A stretch of DNA of 48,256 nucleotides, taken from contig JAIOQA010000348.1 of the NCBI GenBank assembly GCA_021413675.1, forward strand, positions 1 through 48,256, written 5' to 3'. Both the position numbers and the translations under genes were made by a program. The notes under the pieces were generated by a model. It worked only from the letters and a program-made list of their open reading frames with translations, made no database searches and was not told the origin of the DNA. Shown here in pieces: positions 26,435 through 38,525 of this stretch (positions are counted from its first letter, which is position 1; the number at the start of each line of letters is the position of its first letter). The DNA comes from Deltaproteobacteria bacterium. GTDB taxonomy: Bacteria > Myxococcota_A > Polyangia > Haliangiales > Haliangiaceae.

Positions 26435-28111
26435 CTACATGCACGAGTGCTTGTACGAGAGCTGGAACTGGCTGCCCTCGGTGGTGGTCTGGGTGGCGCC
26501 GCGGCTGGCGGGGCCGAGGCACGGGACGTCCTTGAGCGCGGTCTCGAGGACGTCGATCTCGTCGGTCTTCTTGGTCGAGCCCTTGAGCTGCACGCTCGAG
26601 TCCGTGATCTCGAGCTGCGTGATGTCGAGCGTGATCTTGTCGCGCGCCGGCAGCTTCTCGTTGATCGCGAGGAGGATGTCGTAGGCGGTCATCTTGGGCA
26701 GCGGCGACGCGGCGCTGTTGACCGTGCCCTTGTCCGCATTGAGGACCTCGTCGGCGGTGCGCGCCTTGCCGTCGCCGAAGTACTCCGACGACTCGGCGGC
26801 GAGGCGATCGGTCAGGACCTTCTCGGCCTTGCGCAGCTTGTAGTGCGAGGCCCACGCGCTGGCCGCCGCGAACGCCAGCACGATCACCAGCGCGGTCGCG
26901 ATCTGGTACGCGCGCGCCCGGATGAACGACAGGTCGACCTTGAACGCCAGCGCGCCCTGGCGCAGATCGAACAGCGGCCGCCCGCTGGCGCCGTCGAGGA
27001 CCGCGCCGATCGCGACCGCGCCGACGTCGATCGACGCCGACGCGAGCGCGCCGAACGCGGCGGTGGCGCCGGTCGCGGTCCGGACCGGGACGCCGAGCGC
27101 GTCGGCGAGGAAGCCCGCGATGCCGCGCAGGCGGCTCGCGCCGCCGACGATCATCACCTGCTCGACCGCGACGCCCGTGCGCGCCTTGCACGCGGTGAAG
27201 CTCTGGCGCAGATCGCGCGCCAGCGGCCCGAGCTCGGCGGCGATCACCTCGCTGACCCGCGCCCACGCCTCCGACGACGCCGGCTCGGCGGTCGACGCGA
27301 CGAAGCCATCGGAGTGCTTGGCGCGCTCGGCCTCGCCGAACGGCAGCCGCCACGACGTCGCGATCGCGTCGGTGACGTGGCGACCGCCGCGCGCGATCGT
27401 GCGCGACCACACCGGCTTGCCGGCCTGCAGCACGACGACGTCGGTGCGCGCGTGGCCGAGATCGATGATCGCGGTGGACGCGACGTCGGGCGTCGGGCCC
27501 GCGGCCCGCGCGGCGAATCGCGTGAGCGCGCCGGCGACCGGCAACAGCCCGCGGGGCTCGGCCTTCTGCGCCCGGCCCATCGCGATCAGCTCGAGCGCGC
27601 GGGTCCGCGCCATCGCGTAGGTGAGCACGCGCATGCCCGCCGACGGCGCGACCCGGCCGCGTGGCGCGGCGGCGCGGCCGCCCTGGACCTTGGTCGGCTC
27701 CTCGTCGGTCGTGGGCCCGTCGACCACCGCCGCCGGTGCGCTCGCCGCGATCTGCGGCACTGGCTCGAACGCGTAGACCATGTCCTCGAGATCGAGCGGC
27801 ACCACGCCCTCGAGCTCGCCGCCGATCGCCTTGTCGAGATCGGCGCGGCGCAGGCTGGTGAACGGGAAGTCGAGGATCTTGGTGAACAGCTGCTCGCCGC
27901 CGACGACGAGGTAGGCGGTGTCGTGCTCGAGCTGGCGCTCGTTGACGATCGCGGCGAGCGCGCGCGCCGCGCGGTCCTCGTGCGGCTCGTCACCGGGCGG
28001 GATCGGGCGCTCGATGAGCTCCGTCAGCGTGGCCTGGCGGAAGCCGGGCTCGGCGATCGCGACCTTGAGGCTCCACGCCCCGATGTCGACGGCATAGATA
28101 CGATGGGCCAT
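26435..28111 (-). CDS. gspL: Type II secretion system protein L (GspL), PilM-like ATPase domain
   Basis: This 558-residue protein starts MAHRIYAVDIGAWSLKVAIA. Its cytoplasmic part is an actin-like ATPase of the PilM/GspL type (DIG phosphate loop; IIDLGHARTDVVVL; MIVGGASRLRGIAGFLADAL). One membrane helix follows (about residues 395-415, YQIATALVIVLAFAAASAWA), then a periplasmic ferredoxin-like domain ending with a cysteine close to the C-terminus (ITDSSVQLKGSTKKTDEIDV; YKHSCM). Classical GspL keeps only a degenerate actin-like domain. This version looks nearer to PilM, including full-length phosphate-binding motifs. It recruits GspE to the membrane platform in known systems. The gene starts 3 bases after gspK. 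Confidence 0.9.
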   Translation of the reverse strand: MAHRIYAVDIGAWSLKVAIAEPGFRQATLTELIERPIPPGDEPHEDRAARALAAIVNERQLEHDTAYLVVGGEQLFTKILDFPFTSLRRADLDKAIGGELEGVVPLDLEDMVYAFEPVPQIAASAPAAVVDGPTTDEEPTKVQGGRAAAPRGRVAPSAGMRVLTYAMARTRALELIAMGRAQKAEPRGLLPVAGALTRFAARAAGPTPDVASTAIIDLGHARTDVVVLQAGKPVWSRTIARGGRHVTDAIATSWRLPFGEAERAKHSDGFVASTAEPASSEAWARVSEVIAAELGPLARDLRQSFTACKARTGVAVEQVMIVGGASRLRGIAGFLADALGVPVRTATGATAAFGALASASIDVGAVAIGAVLDGASGRPLFDLRQGALAFKVDLSFIRARAYQIATALVIVLAFAAASAWASHYKLRKAEKVLTDRLAAESSEYFGDGKARTADEVLNADKGTVNSAASPLPKMTAYDILLAINEKLPARDKITLDITQLEITDSSVQLKGSTKKTDEIDVLETALKDVPCLGPASRGATQTTTEGSQFQLSYKHSCM

Positions 28112-28114
28112 CGT

Positions 28115-29425
28115 TCACTCTTCTCGCAGGAAGACCCACGCGCCCGCGCCGGATTGCCCGGCGGGAGACGGACGCGCGTTCTGAGGGGTAGTCTTGGTGT
28201 CCCAGACGCCGCGCAGCGTGCGGCGCACGGGCGGAAAGACCGGCTTGCCGTCGGAGTCGACCTGAGCGCGGGTGACCTCGCCGGTGGCCTCGACGCGGTA
28301 CGTGCGTCGCGGCCCGGCGGTCGCGATGGCCGCGAGCAGCTGCGGTGACAGCTTCACGCCCTTGAGGCCCGGTGGGATGCCGGGCAACGCGGCCGACGCG
28401 GCGGCGCTCGAGGCCGCGCCGCCGGTCCCGCCGGTCGCGATGGTCGAGGTCATGCTGCCGACCGGATCGTTGACGAAGTCGGCGAACTCCTGGGTCGTCG
28501 TGAACGGCATGATGTCGTGGGCCTTGGCCACGACCAGCGCGAGGTTCCACAGCTGATCGGGGTTGGCCAGCACCGGGTCCTGCTGGTTCTCGGCCGACAG
28601 CTGGATCACCGACGCGATGATCTTGGGATCGGTCGCCGCCGACAGGTTGATCTGGCAGCCGCCGTAGACCGTGAACGCGTTGCCGAACAGGCTCCAGAAG
28701 CGATCGTCGATGCCGCGGATCTGGCGGATCTCGCCGACGGTATCGATGTAGTTGTTCTTGGCCCCGTAGGGGTCCTTGAGGTTGTCGTAGCCGTAGTCCT
28801 CGGGCGAGCCCGGCGTGCCGAGCTTGGCGCCATCGAGATCGACGTAGTCGACGATCGCCGCGGTCTGCAGCTCGCGATCTCGGCGCCAGCCATCGGCGTC
28901 GGGGTCGCTGAAGATCGGGTCGTAGACGGGGAAGTAGTAGAGCGCGCCGATCCGCGCGGCGAGGTACTCGGCGGTCTTGCCGCGGGCGTTGGCGCAGTTG
29001 ACGTTGATCTTGTCGTCGTCGGTGCTGATCGCGACGTCGAACGTGCCGATGTTGGCGCCCAGGCCCTTGAGGTCGCTCTGCCCCATCAACTCGGAGACCT
29101 CCTCGGGGCCGCCGCCGAACGCCGACATGAGCAGGCTGGCGTAGTCGGTGATCTGGATGCCCTGGAGCTGCTGGACGTTGTCGAGGCGCTGCTGCAGGCG
29201 GATCACCAGCTCCGACAGATCGAGCGCCGACTGCGCGAGGAAGTGCGCGCGCATGCGATCGCGGTGGTTGGCCGCGGCCATGACATCGAGGCTGGCGCGG
29301 GTGCCGAACTCGCTCGCCATCACGAGGATGCCTGACAGCGCGAGCGTCACCGCGATCAGCGCCACGCCGCGCTGGGTGAACATCCGCCGGCGCGGACGCC
29401 GGGTCTTGGAGCGCCTGGTGGACAT
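28115..29425 (-). CDS. gspK: Type II secretion system minor pseudopilin K (GspK)
   Basis: This 436-residue protein starts at the ATG overlapping the gspJ stop by one base. A basic N-terminus (RRSKTRRPRRRMFTQRG) leads into the pseudopilin hydrophobic helix VALIAVTLALSGILVMASEF. The expected Glu+5 of pseudopilins is absent, which is normal for GspK. The large globular domain typical of GspK follows: RDRMRAHFLAQSALDLSELV, then DDDKINVNCANARGKTAEYL, YVDLDGA and IRQIRGIDDRFWSLFGNAF (the SAM-like/helix-hairpin region). A Gly/Ala-rich insertion near residue 330 (ATGGTGGAASSAAASAAL) is unusual. GspK caps the I-J-K pseudopilus tip. The upstream in-frame extension is not credible. Confidence 0.9.
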   Translation of the reverse strand: MSTRRSKTRRPRRRMFTQRGVALIAVTLALSGILVMASEFGTRASLDVMAAANHRDRMRAHFLAQSALDLSELVIRLQQRLDNVQQLQGIQITDYASLLMSAFGGGPEEVSELMGQSDLKGLGANIGTFDVAISTDDDKINVNCANARGKTAEYLAARIGALYYFPVYDPIFSDPDADGWRRDRELQTAAIVDYVDLDGAKLGTPGSPEDYGYDNLKDPYGAKNNYIDTVGEIRQIRGIDDRFWSLFGNAFTVYGGCQINLSAATDPKIIASVIQLSAENQQDPVLANPDQLWNLALVVAKAHDIMPFTTTQEFADFVNDPVGSMTSTIATGGTGGAASSAAASAALPGIPPGLKGVKLSPQLLAAIATAGPRRTYRVEATGEVTRAQVDSDGKPVFPPVRRTLRGVWDTKTTPQNARPSPAGQSGAGAWVFLREE

Positions 29426-30123
29426 CAGTTGGTGAAGAACAGGAGCGGCTCCTGCAGCCGGATCCGGGCCTGGGTGGTGAGCTTCACTTCTTCGTCGCGC
29501 GCGTTGCGGAAGGTGACCGTGATGCGCACGCGGATCGGCAGGTGGTTGCGCTCGGCGTCGGACGCGGTCGAGTCCCAGTGGTCCTGCCACTCCTGCTTCT
29601 CCCAGTTCCAGTAGTCGAAGGTGACCTTCTCGACGTCGTGGACCAGGATGTCGGTGTCAGCGGGCTCCTGCTTCCACGACTTGTTGGACAGGCGCCGCGA
29701 CTCGCGCCGCACCCAGTTGGTCTTGCCCGAGTCCTTGCGATCCGAGAGCGCCGAGTAGCTGATCAGCGTCTGCTCCGACTCGTTGGCGTCGGCCCAGAGC
29801 GGGGTGTGGCCCAGCGACGAGAACCGCAGCTCGGGCACGACGCCGCCGCTCTTGCCGACGAACAGCGTGCGGCGATCGGTAGCGTTGGGATCCTCGTTGC
29901 CCGACAGGTACGCGGCCTCGATGTCGGACACGACGCGGGCCATCGCGACCCGCAGCTCGTGGTTGCGATCCTCGATCGCCTCGTAGTGGGTCTTGGCGTC
30001 GAACGTGTTGCGCGTGGTCTTCCACGCCAGCGTCATCATGAGCGCGAGGATCGCGACCGCGATGAGGATCTCGATCAGCGTCATGCCGGCCTGGCGCCGG
30101 CGCGCGGTGCGGGCCGCCCTCAT
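29425..30123 (-). CDS. gspJ: Type II secretion system minor pseudopilin J (GspJ)
   Basis: This 232-residue protein has a prepilin-type leader RRRQAG followed by MTLIEILIAVAILALMMT, with cleavage expected between Gly and Met and Glu at +5. The remaining globular domain (MARVVSDIEAAYLSGNEDPN, VPELRFSSLGHTPLWADANE, VEKVTFDYWNWEKQEW) is typical of GspJ. It overlaps gspI by four bases and gspK by one, so it is translated within a tightly coupled block. With GspI and GspK it forms the pseudopilus tip complex. Confidence 0.93.
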   Translation of the reverse strand: MRAARTARRRQAGMTLIEILIAVAILALMMTLAWKTTRNTFDAKTHYEAIEDRNHELRVAMARVVSDIEAAYLSGNEDPNATDRRTLFVGKSGGVVPELRFSSLGHTPLWADANESEQTLISYSALSDRKDSGKTNWVRRESRRLSNKSWKQEPADTDILVHDVEKVTFDYWNWEKQEWQDHWDSTASDAERNHLPIRVRITVTFRNARDEEVKLTTQARIRLQEPLLFFTN

Positions 30124-30911
30124 CGCGTCCCCCGGGTCGGCGTGATCCGCGTGCTGCCGCTGCCACTGCCGCTGCCGCTGCCGGATCCGCCGCCACCGCC
30201 ACCGCCGCCGCCGCCGAGGCCGAGCCCGCCGATGACCTTGTTCATGCCGGCGGGATCGGTGACGTACGCGACCACGAGCATCGAGCGCTTCGAGCCCATG
30301 ACCTCCCAGTTGAGGGTCAGCGAGATCTTGCGGATCGAGGCCTTCAGCACCTGCTTGATCAGCTCGAACTGCGACTGCAGGAACGAGGCGCCCTTGGCAT
30401 CGGAGCCGCCGCCCATGCCCCCGGCGCCGAGGTCGCCGCCGCCGAACATGCCGAGCATGCCGGCGAGGCCGCTGTTGCCGAAGCCGGCGCCCTGCGCCCC
30501 GCCCTCCGATCCCGCGCCGGCACCGGAGCCGGAGCCGGAGCCCGAACCCGAACCGGAGCCCGAGCCGCTGCCCGAGCCCGCCGCGACCTGCTGCACCGCC
30601 GACAGATCCGGCAGCTCGACCGCCTCGATCTTGTAGGTGTACGTGATCGCGGGCCAGCCCTCCTCGGAGAAGTCGCCGTCGGCCTCCTGGTCCGTGTCCT
30701 GGAAGCCGTCCTTCGCCAGCTTCTCCTCGAGGTCGTACATCTTGCCGCGCGCCAGATCGGTCGTGACGCCGTAGAAGTACGCGCTCTGGGTCTTCGAGAT
30801 GTTGTTGGCGGTGTTCTTGATGAGCACGATCAGGCTGAAGCCGAGGATCGCGAGCGCGATCATCACCTCGACCAGCGTGAAGCCGGCGGATCGCGCGCGG
30901 ATCCGACTCAT
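30120..30911 (-). CDS. gspI: Type II secretion system minor pseudopilin I (GspI) with Gly-Ser expansions
   Basis: This 263-residue protein has the leader MSRIRARSAG and the helix FTLVEVMIALAILGFSLIVL. Family GspI proteins are usually about 120-140 residues. The extra length here comes from low-complexity insertions: (GS)n of roughly 20 residues near position 112, a Gly/Met-rich stretch (GMLGMFGGGDLGAGGMGGGS) and a C-terminal Gly10 plus (GS)n tail ending TRITPTRGTR. The conserved second half (SQFELIKQVLKASIRKISLT, then WEVMGSKRSMLVVAYV) lies between them. The fold core therefore appears interrupted by flexible linkers. The gene overlaps both neighbours by four bases. Confidence 0.92.
   Translation of the reverse strand: MSRIRARSAGFTLVEVMIALAILGFSLIVLIKNTANNISKTQSAYFYGVTTDLARGKMYDLEEKLAKDGFQDTDQEADGDFSEEGWPAITYTYKIEAVELPDLSAVQQVAAGSGSGSGSGSGSGSGSGSGAGAGSEGGAQGAGFGNSGLAGMLGMFGGGDLGAGGMGGGSDAKGASFLQSQFELIKQVLKASIRKISLTLNWEVMGSKRSMLVVAYVTDPAGMNKVIGGLGLGGGGGGGGGGSGSGSGSGSGSTRITPTRGTR
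30150..30219. repeat. C-terminal Gly/Ser codon repeat of gspI
   Basis: Repeated CTGCCG/CCACTG/CCGCC units encode the Gly10 and (GS)n tail of GspI. Slippage-prone. Confidence 0.6.
30515..30580. repeat. Internal Gly-Ser codon repeat of gspI
   Basis: About ten hexamers of the CCGGAG/CCCGAG/CCCGAA type encode the internal (GS)n linker of GspI. The mixture of synonymous codons suggests protein-level retention, not only recent expansion. Confidence 0.65.
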
Positions 30912-31666
30912 CGGGCCTTCTCCTTCTCGCCGTTCACGTCGCGCATCATGAACTCGTCGGCGTCCTGCGCCGGGCCGTCCTCGATGTCGATCTGGCCGGT
31001 GAGGCCGTGGACGCGGACCGTGAAGGTGGTGTCGCCCTGGGCGAGCTCGATGATCGCCTTCTCGGCCCAGCCCATCGGGAAGAAGTGGATGCCGACCTGT
31101 CCGGCGGTGACCGAGTCCTCGTGGTGCTGGACCCAGACCTGACGGATCTTGATGCCCTCCTGCAGCTGCATCGCCAGCGGCCGGCCCTCGCTGTCACCGG
31201 TGAAGACGTCGACCGCCGGCGTGCACGCCTGATCGCCGACGTGGTGGCCGGCGAGCGCCGCGGCGAGCTTGGCCTCGTCCTCGGGCGAGGCCGCCTGGAA
31301 CTTCTGGCGCGCCGGGTCGGCCTTGAGCCGCTCGCGCGCGTTCTGCAGCTCGCGCTTGGTCGCGTCCTCGTCGAGCGGCTTGCCCAGCTGCGGGTTGCGC
31401 TGCACCTGGGCCACGCCGTCGCAGGTCTCGACCACGACCGTGCCCTTCTCGAGATCGACCGTCACCCGCTCGAGCATCCCGGTCTCCGACGCCAGCTCCG
31501 ACGTGCGCCGCATCAGCGAACCGATGCGGTTGGCGTCCTTCACCAGGTCGGCCTTGGAGAACGACCGGTACGCGGTGAAGCCCACGGTCGTCAGGAGACC
31601 CATGATCGCGATGACGATCATGATCTCGAGGAGCGTGATGCCGCGCTGGGGGGGCTGGGTGCGCAT
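30908..31666 (-). CDS. gspH: Type II secretion system pseudopilin H (GspH)
   Basis: This 252-residue protein has the prepilin leader MRTQPPQRG and helix ITLLEIMIVIAIMGLLTTVG, with Glu+5. GspH proteins are usually near 170 residues. Here an acidic/basic, probably helical insertion (residues about 95-150, DEDATKRELQNARERLKADP) lies between the first beta strands (ERVTVDLEKGTVVVETCDG) and the conserved end (VGIHFFPMGWAEKAIIELAQ, then TVRVHGLTGQIDIEDG). GspH is a minor pseudopilin between shaft and tip. It overlaps gspI by four bases and lies 25 bases after gspG. Confidence 0.92.
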   Translation of the reverse strand: MRTQPPQRGITLLEIMIVIAIMGLLTTVGFTAYRSFSKADLVKDANRIGSLMRRTSELASETGMLERVTVDLEKGTVVVETCDGVAQVQRNPQLGKPLDEDATKRELQNARERLKADPARQKFQAASPEDEAKLAAALAGHHVGDQACTPAVDVFTGDSEGRPLAMQLQEGIKIRQVWVQHHEDSVTAGQVGIHFFPMGWAEKAIIELAQGDTTFTVRVHGLTGQIDIEDGPAQDADEFMMRDVNGEKEKAR

Positions 31667-31691
31667 GGGGAGCTCGCCGGTCAGGCGGTCG

Positions 31692-32150
31692 CTATTCCTC
31701 CTGCCACGACTTGATGTCGCGGGCGTCGCCGTCGCCGCCGGCCTTGCCGTCCTCGCCGTACGACATGACCGCGATGCCCTTGGCCCCGGCCGGCAGGTTC
31801 TCGCCGCACTGCATGACGTAGTCGTTGCCCCACGGATCCTTCGCGTCCGTCGAGTTCACGTACTCGTTGAGGTCCGCCAGCGACGACGGGCACTTCTTGC
31901 CCGGGTTGTCCGTCGCCCACTTGGGGTACGCCTCGAACGCGTAGCCCTTCACCGCGATGCGGGCGATCCGGGTCTTCGACTTGCCGAACGCCTTCATGAC
32001 CGCCGGGCCGACGAGCAGGCCCATGACCAGGCCGATGATCGCGAGCACGATCAGGATCTCGAGGAGCGTGATGCCGCGCTGCTTCTTGCCGGCCTTCTTG
32101 CGGGCGTTCTTACGGGCGACGAGGGTATCGAGCAGGGTGGACGAGATCAT
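31692..32150 (-). CDS. gspG: Type II secretion system major pseudopilin G (GspG)
   Basis: The ATG at 32150 gives 152 residues. The leader is long and basic (VARKNARKKAGKKQRG), followed by ITLLEILIVLAIIGLVMGLL with Glu+5. The mature part has the calcium-binding region typical of GspG (DAKDPWGNDYVMQCG) and the signature ending YGEDGKAGGDGDARDIKSWQ. GspG polymerises into the pseudopilus shaft and is the most abundant pseudopilin. It starts 17 bases after gspF; its preceding GGAGACC is a weak ribosome-binding site. A longer in-frame extension covers gspF in another frame and is not real. Confidence 0.95.
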   Translation of the reverse strand: MISSTLLDTLVARKNARKKAGKKQRGITLLEILIVLAIIGLVMGLLVGPAVMKAFGKSKTRIARIAVKGYAFEAYPKWATDNPGKKCPSSLADLNEYVNSTDAKDPWGNDYVMQCGENLPAGAKGIAVMSYGEDGKAGGDGDARDIKSWQEE

Positions 32151-32167
32151 GGCGGTCTCCTTGGACG

Positions 32168-33433
<1,266 letters not shown>

Positions 33434-33436
33434 GGA

Positions 33437-35211
<1,775 letters not shown>

Positions 35212-35215
<4 letters not shown>

Positions 35216-37698
35216 TGGTCCTTGCCTCCGGCGGCCGGCTTGGTCGCGGGCTTGCCGTCGGGCTTCGCGGGCTTGGCCGGCTTCGCGTCGGGCTTCGCGT
35301 CGGGCTTCGCGTCGACGTCGACCTTCACGTCGATCTTGCCGTCGGCGGGCGCCGCGTCGGCGCCGTCGTCGGGCACCGGCTGGGTGACCTCGTCGTACTT
35401 GATCTGGCCGTCGGGGATCTCGGCGCCGCGCTGCTCGAACTCCTTGAGCAGGCGGGTCTCCTCCTCGACGCCCATGACCGCGCGGTTGATCTCCTCGAGC
35501 ACGCCGCGCTTGCGGCGGTAGTCCATCTTCGGCAGGAACTTGTCCTCGGACAGGTTGCGGAACGACGCGATGAACTCGGCGCGCTCGCGGAACTTGCGCT
35601 CGAGGATCTGCTGCAGATCGAACTGATCGCGGATCACGTAGGGCGTGAGCACGACCAGCAAGTTGGTCTTCTTCTTGGTCTTGCTCGTGTACTTGAACAG
35701 GTAGCCGAGCAGCGGGATGTCGCCGAGGTACGGGACCTTCGACTCGTTGTAGATGATGCGGTCCTGCATCAGGCCGCCGATGACGACGCTCTGCTGGTCC
35801 TGCACGACCACCGGGGTCTTGATCTTGCGCGTCGTCCAGGTCGGGCCGAGCTGCGCGTCGCGGTCGCCGATGTCCTTGATCTCCATCTCGAGCTCGAGGC
35901 GGAGCGAGTTGTCGCCGCTGACGTGGGGCTTGACCTTCATGTCGAGAGTCAGGTTCTCGCGCTGGATGTTGGCGCCGAGGCCCGAGATGCCGCCGGTCGA
36001 GCCGCCGGTGCCGCCGGGCAGGCCGAAGCCGCCGAGGCTCACGCCGCCGAGGTACGGGATGTTCTGGCCGACCGAGATCTCCGAGTCCTCGTTGTCGGTC
36101 GCGAGGATGTGCGGCTCCGACAGGATGTTGGTGTTGGAGTTCTTGTCGAGCGCCTGGAACATCGCGCCGTACGACGGGATGCTCTTGCCGAGCAGCGTCT
36201 CGGTGCCGGCGAGCGGCTTGCCGATCAGCGCGCCGAGCAGGCCGGTCGCGCTGGCGAGCGTGGTCACGTCGAGCGACTTGAGGTTCGGGTTCTGCAGGCC
36301 GCCGAGGATGACGCCACCGTTACCGTCGTCGGTGCCGGCGTGGAAGCTGGTGCCGAGGTCGCGCGAGTTGGAGACCTGGACCTCGAGGATGAGCGCCTCG
36401 ATGTAGACCTGGCGGCGCGGCTGATCGAGCCGCTTGATGACGTCCGACAGGGTCAGGAAGTCGCGGCCCGACGACACCACGACCAGCGAGTTCGACGGCG
36501 CGTCCTGGGTCACGCGGACCTGGCCCTCGAACGAGCCGGTGTCGTTGGTGCGGGCCGGCTGGGCGCCGGGCGCGCGGCCCTGGGTCTGGGCCTGGCCCTG
36601 GCCCTGGAGCGCGCCGTTGAGCGTAGTCGCCAGCTTCTCCGCGTCGGCATTCTCGAGCCGGTAGACGTGGATCGAGCCGCCCGAGTCGAGCTCGGTCGAG
36701 AAGTCGAGGCGATCGACCAGCGCCTTGATGCGCAGGTAGCCGGCCTCGTTCGACAGCAGGATCAGCGTGTTCGTCCGGTCATCGGACAGGATCTTCGCGG
36801 GCACCGCCGCGGCCACGTCGCCCGAGCTCGGCCCGTTCATCGTGACGATGTCGCCGCCGCCGCGGGTCATCGGCGCCTTGCCGCCGCCGGGGTTGCCGCC
36901 GCCGCCCGACAGCCCGAGGATGTCGTTGAGCTTCGACGCGAGATCCTTCGCGTCGGCGAAGTGGATCTTGATCGTGTAGATGTTCGCGCTCGGCACCGGG
37001 CGGTCGAGCTCGCGCATCAGCGAGACCATGTCGCGGATCGTCGAGGCGTAGTCGGTGACGATCAGCGCGTTGGCCTCGTTGACCTGCTGGACCGCGCCGA
37101 TCGGCGACTTGATGCCGGCGAACGCGTTCGACAGCTCGTTGGTCGAGAGGTAGTTCGGCCGCAGGATCGCGCGGACCACATCATCGGTGTTGCCGGGCGA
37201 GCCGTGCTTGTAGATCGGCACGGTCTCGGCCTTGGCCGCGCCCGACTCGACGATGCGCAGCACGTTGCCCTTGGGCACGACGGTCAGGCCCATCGTCGAC
37301 AGCGCCACCAGGAACACCCGGTAGGCGTCCGGCGGCGACATCTTCACCGGCGAGATGATCGTGATCTTCTTCGAGCGGGTGAGGATGCTCGAGTCGTAGA
37401 TGAAGTTCTTGCAGGTGAAGCCCATCACCCACGTGATGAGGTCCTTCAGCTCGGTGTCGGGCTTGAAGGACACCGTCACCTGGCCCTTCGCCTTCTTGCA
37501 GCTGTAGAGCACCGCGTCGGCGGCGGTGTCGACCGGAGCGGCGCCACCCGCCGGCGCGGGCTGGGCCACGGCCGGGGTCGCGCGCAGGAGCGGCGCGACC
37601 ACGAGCGCCGCCACGAGGGCGCCGATCACGGCGGTCGAGCGGCGCGAGCGCCGACGGGGAGACGAGGTCGAGGGAGTCATGGGATTCATGGGCGGCAT
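35212..37698 (-). CDS. gspD: Type II secretion outer-membrane secretin D (GspD)
   Basis: The ATG at 37698 gives 828 residues with signal peptide TAVIGALVAALVVAPLLRAT ending AVAQ. An N0 domain (VTVSFKPDTELKDLITWVMG) is followed by N1-N3 repeats (GLTVVPKGNVLRIV, ALIVTDYASTIRDMVSLMRE, NALIVVSS-like segments, RRQVYIEALILEVQVSNSRD). The secretin barrel reads GALIGKPLAG, then VVIGGLMQDRIIYNESKVPY with LGDIPLLGYLFKYTSKTKKK and LLVVLTPYVIRDQFDL. A Gly/Pro-rich loop in N3 and a C-terminal Lys/Ala/Pro/Asp tail (DAKPDAKPDAKPAKPAKPD) are added. It forms the outer-membrane channel. Upstream in-frame sequence overlaps the gspC-like gene and is not coding in this frame. Confidence 0.95.
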
Positions 37699-37709
37699 CG
37701 ACTTCCGGA

Positions 37710-38525
37710 TCACTGGATGACGTAGTTCTGGACGAGATCGCGACCGCGTCGCGTGAGCTCGACCTCGAAGGCCGTGGCGGTGCGGAGCTTGGTGTAGACC
37801 TCGAGGGCCTTGTCGGCGGACGACAGGTCGAAGCCGTTGATCGCGTGGATCGTGTCGCCGTTCTGCAGCCCGAGGTGGGCGAACAGCGAGCTCGGGCGGA
37901 TCGCGTAGAGCTTGAAGCCGTCCGGCTGGCCGTTCTTCATCGCCGGGATGACCCGCGCGGACTTCGCGATCGCCATCGGGTTGGCGAGGATCTGATCGAG
38001 GAGCGCGCGATCGACGGTCCAGTGGCTGTCGTCGACCTGGCGCGCGCCGGTGTCGATCGCGGCCCGCAGCGCATCGTCGGCGTCTTTCGGCGGGACCGGC
38101 GGATCGCTGATGACGCCGCCGTCCACGCCCCCGATCACGGGATCCGGCCCGCCAGCGTCGATCGGCCCGGGGCCGCCGAACGGGTTGCCGACCCCGACGG
38201 CACCGCGCACGCCGCGCCGGTCGACGTCGAAGGTCTCGGCGATCTTCTGCGCGCGCGCCGCGCCGGCGTCGCTGCCGAGGAACACCACCACGCCGCTGCG
38301 CGGATCGGCGAGCACCCAGTCGGGGCGCGGGCCGCTCGGATCGTGATCGAGGCTGTCGAGCACCTGGCGCGCGATCGACGACGGCAGGCCGTGCTGCGGC
38401 TTCCACGTGTGGAGCTGCACCGACGCCGGGCACGCCGGTGCGTCGGCCGCGCACGCGACGACCGCGAGCGGGGCACACACGAACAGCGAGCGGGCGGCGG
38501 TCATGGGGGTCATGGGAGCGGTCAC
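37710..38525 (-). CDS. Second GspC-like protein (PDZ-type, exported, no HR domain)
   Basis: A GTG start overlapping the gspC stop (GTGA) gives 271 residues. The C-terminal 75 residues are a close copy of the GspC C-terminus: GFKLYAIRPSSLFAHLGLQN and GDTIHAINGFDLSSADKALE, against RPSSVYAQIGLANGDTIHAI in GspC. Preceding motifs (SHWTVDRALLDQILANPMAI, ARVIPAMKNGQPDGF) also match GspC. The N-terminal half does not: instead of the GspC cytoplasmic segment and HR domain it has a hydrophobic start (ARSLFVCAPLAVVACAADAP) resembling a lipoprotein or Sec signal, and a unique 130-residue domain with two cysteines. It may bind substrate or GspD as a periplasmic partner of GspC. Function is inferred from this homology only. 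Confidence 0.85.
   Translation of the reverse strand: MTAPMTPMTAARSLFVCAPLAVVACAADAPACPASVQLHTWKPQHGLPSSIARQVLDSLDHDPSGPRPDWVLADPRSGVVVFLGSDAGAARAQKIAETFDVDRRGVRGAVGVGNPFGGPGPIDAGGPDPVIGGVDGGVISDPPVPPKDADDALRAAIDTGARQVDDSHWTVDRALLDQILANPMAIAKSARVIPAMKNGQPDGFKLYAIRPSSLFAHLGLQNGDTIHAINGFDLSSADKALEVYTKLRTATAFEVELTRRGRDLVQNYVIQ

Noticed and set aside
30150..30580. Repeat arrays in gspI considered as a CRISPR-like array
   Set aside because: The units are 3-6 bases and encode Gly-Ser in frame; there are no spacers.
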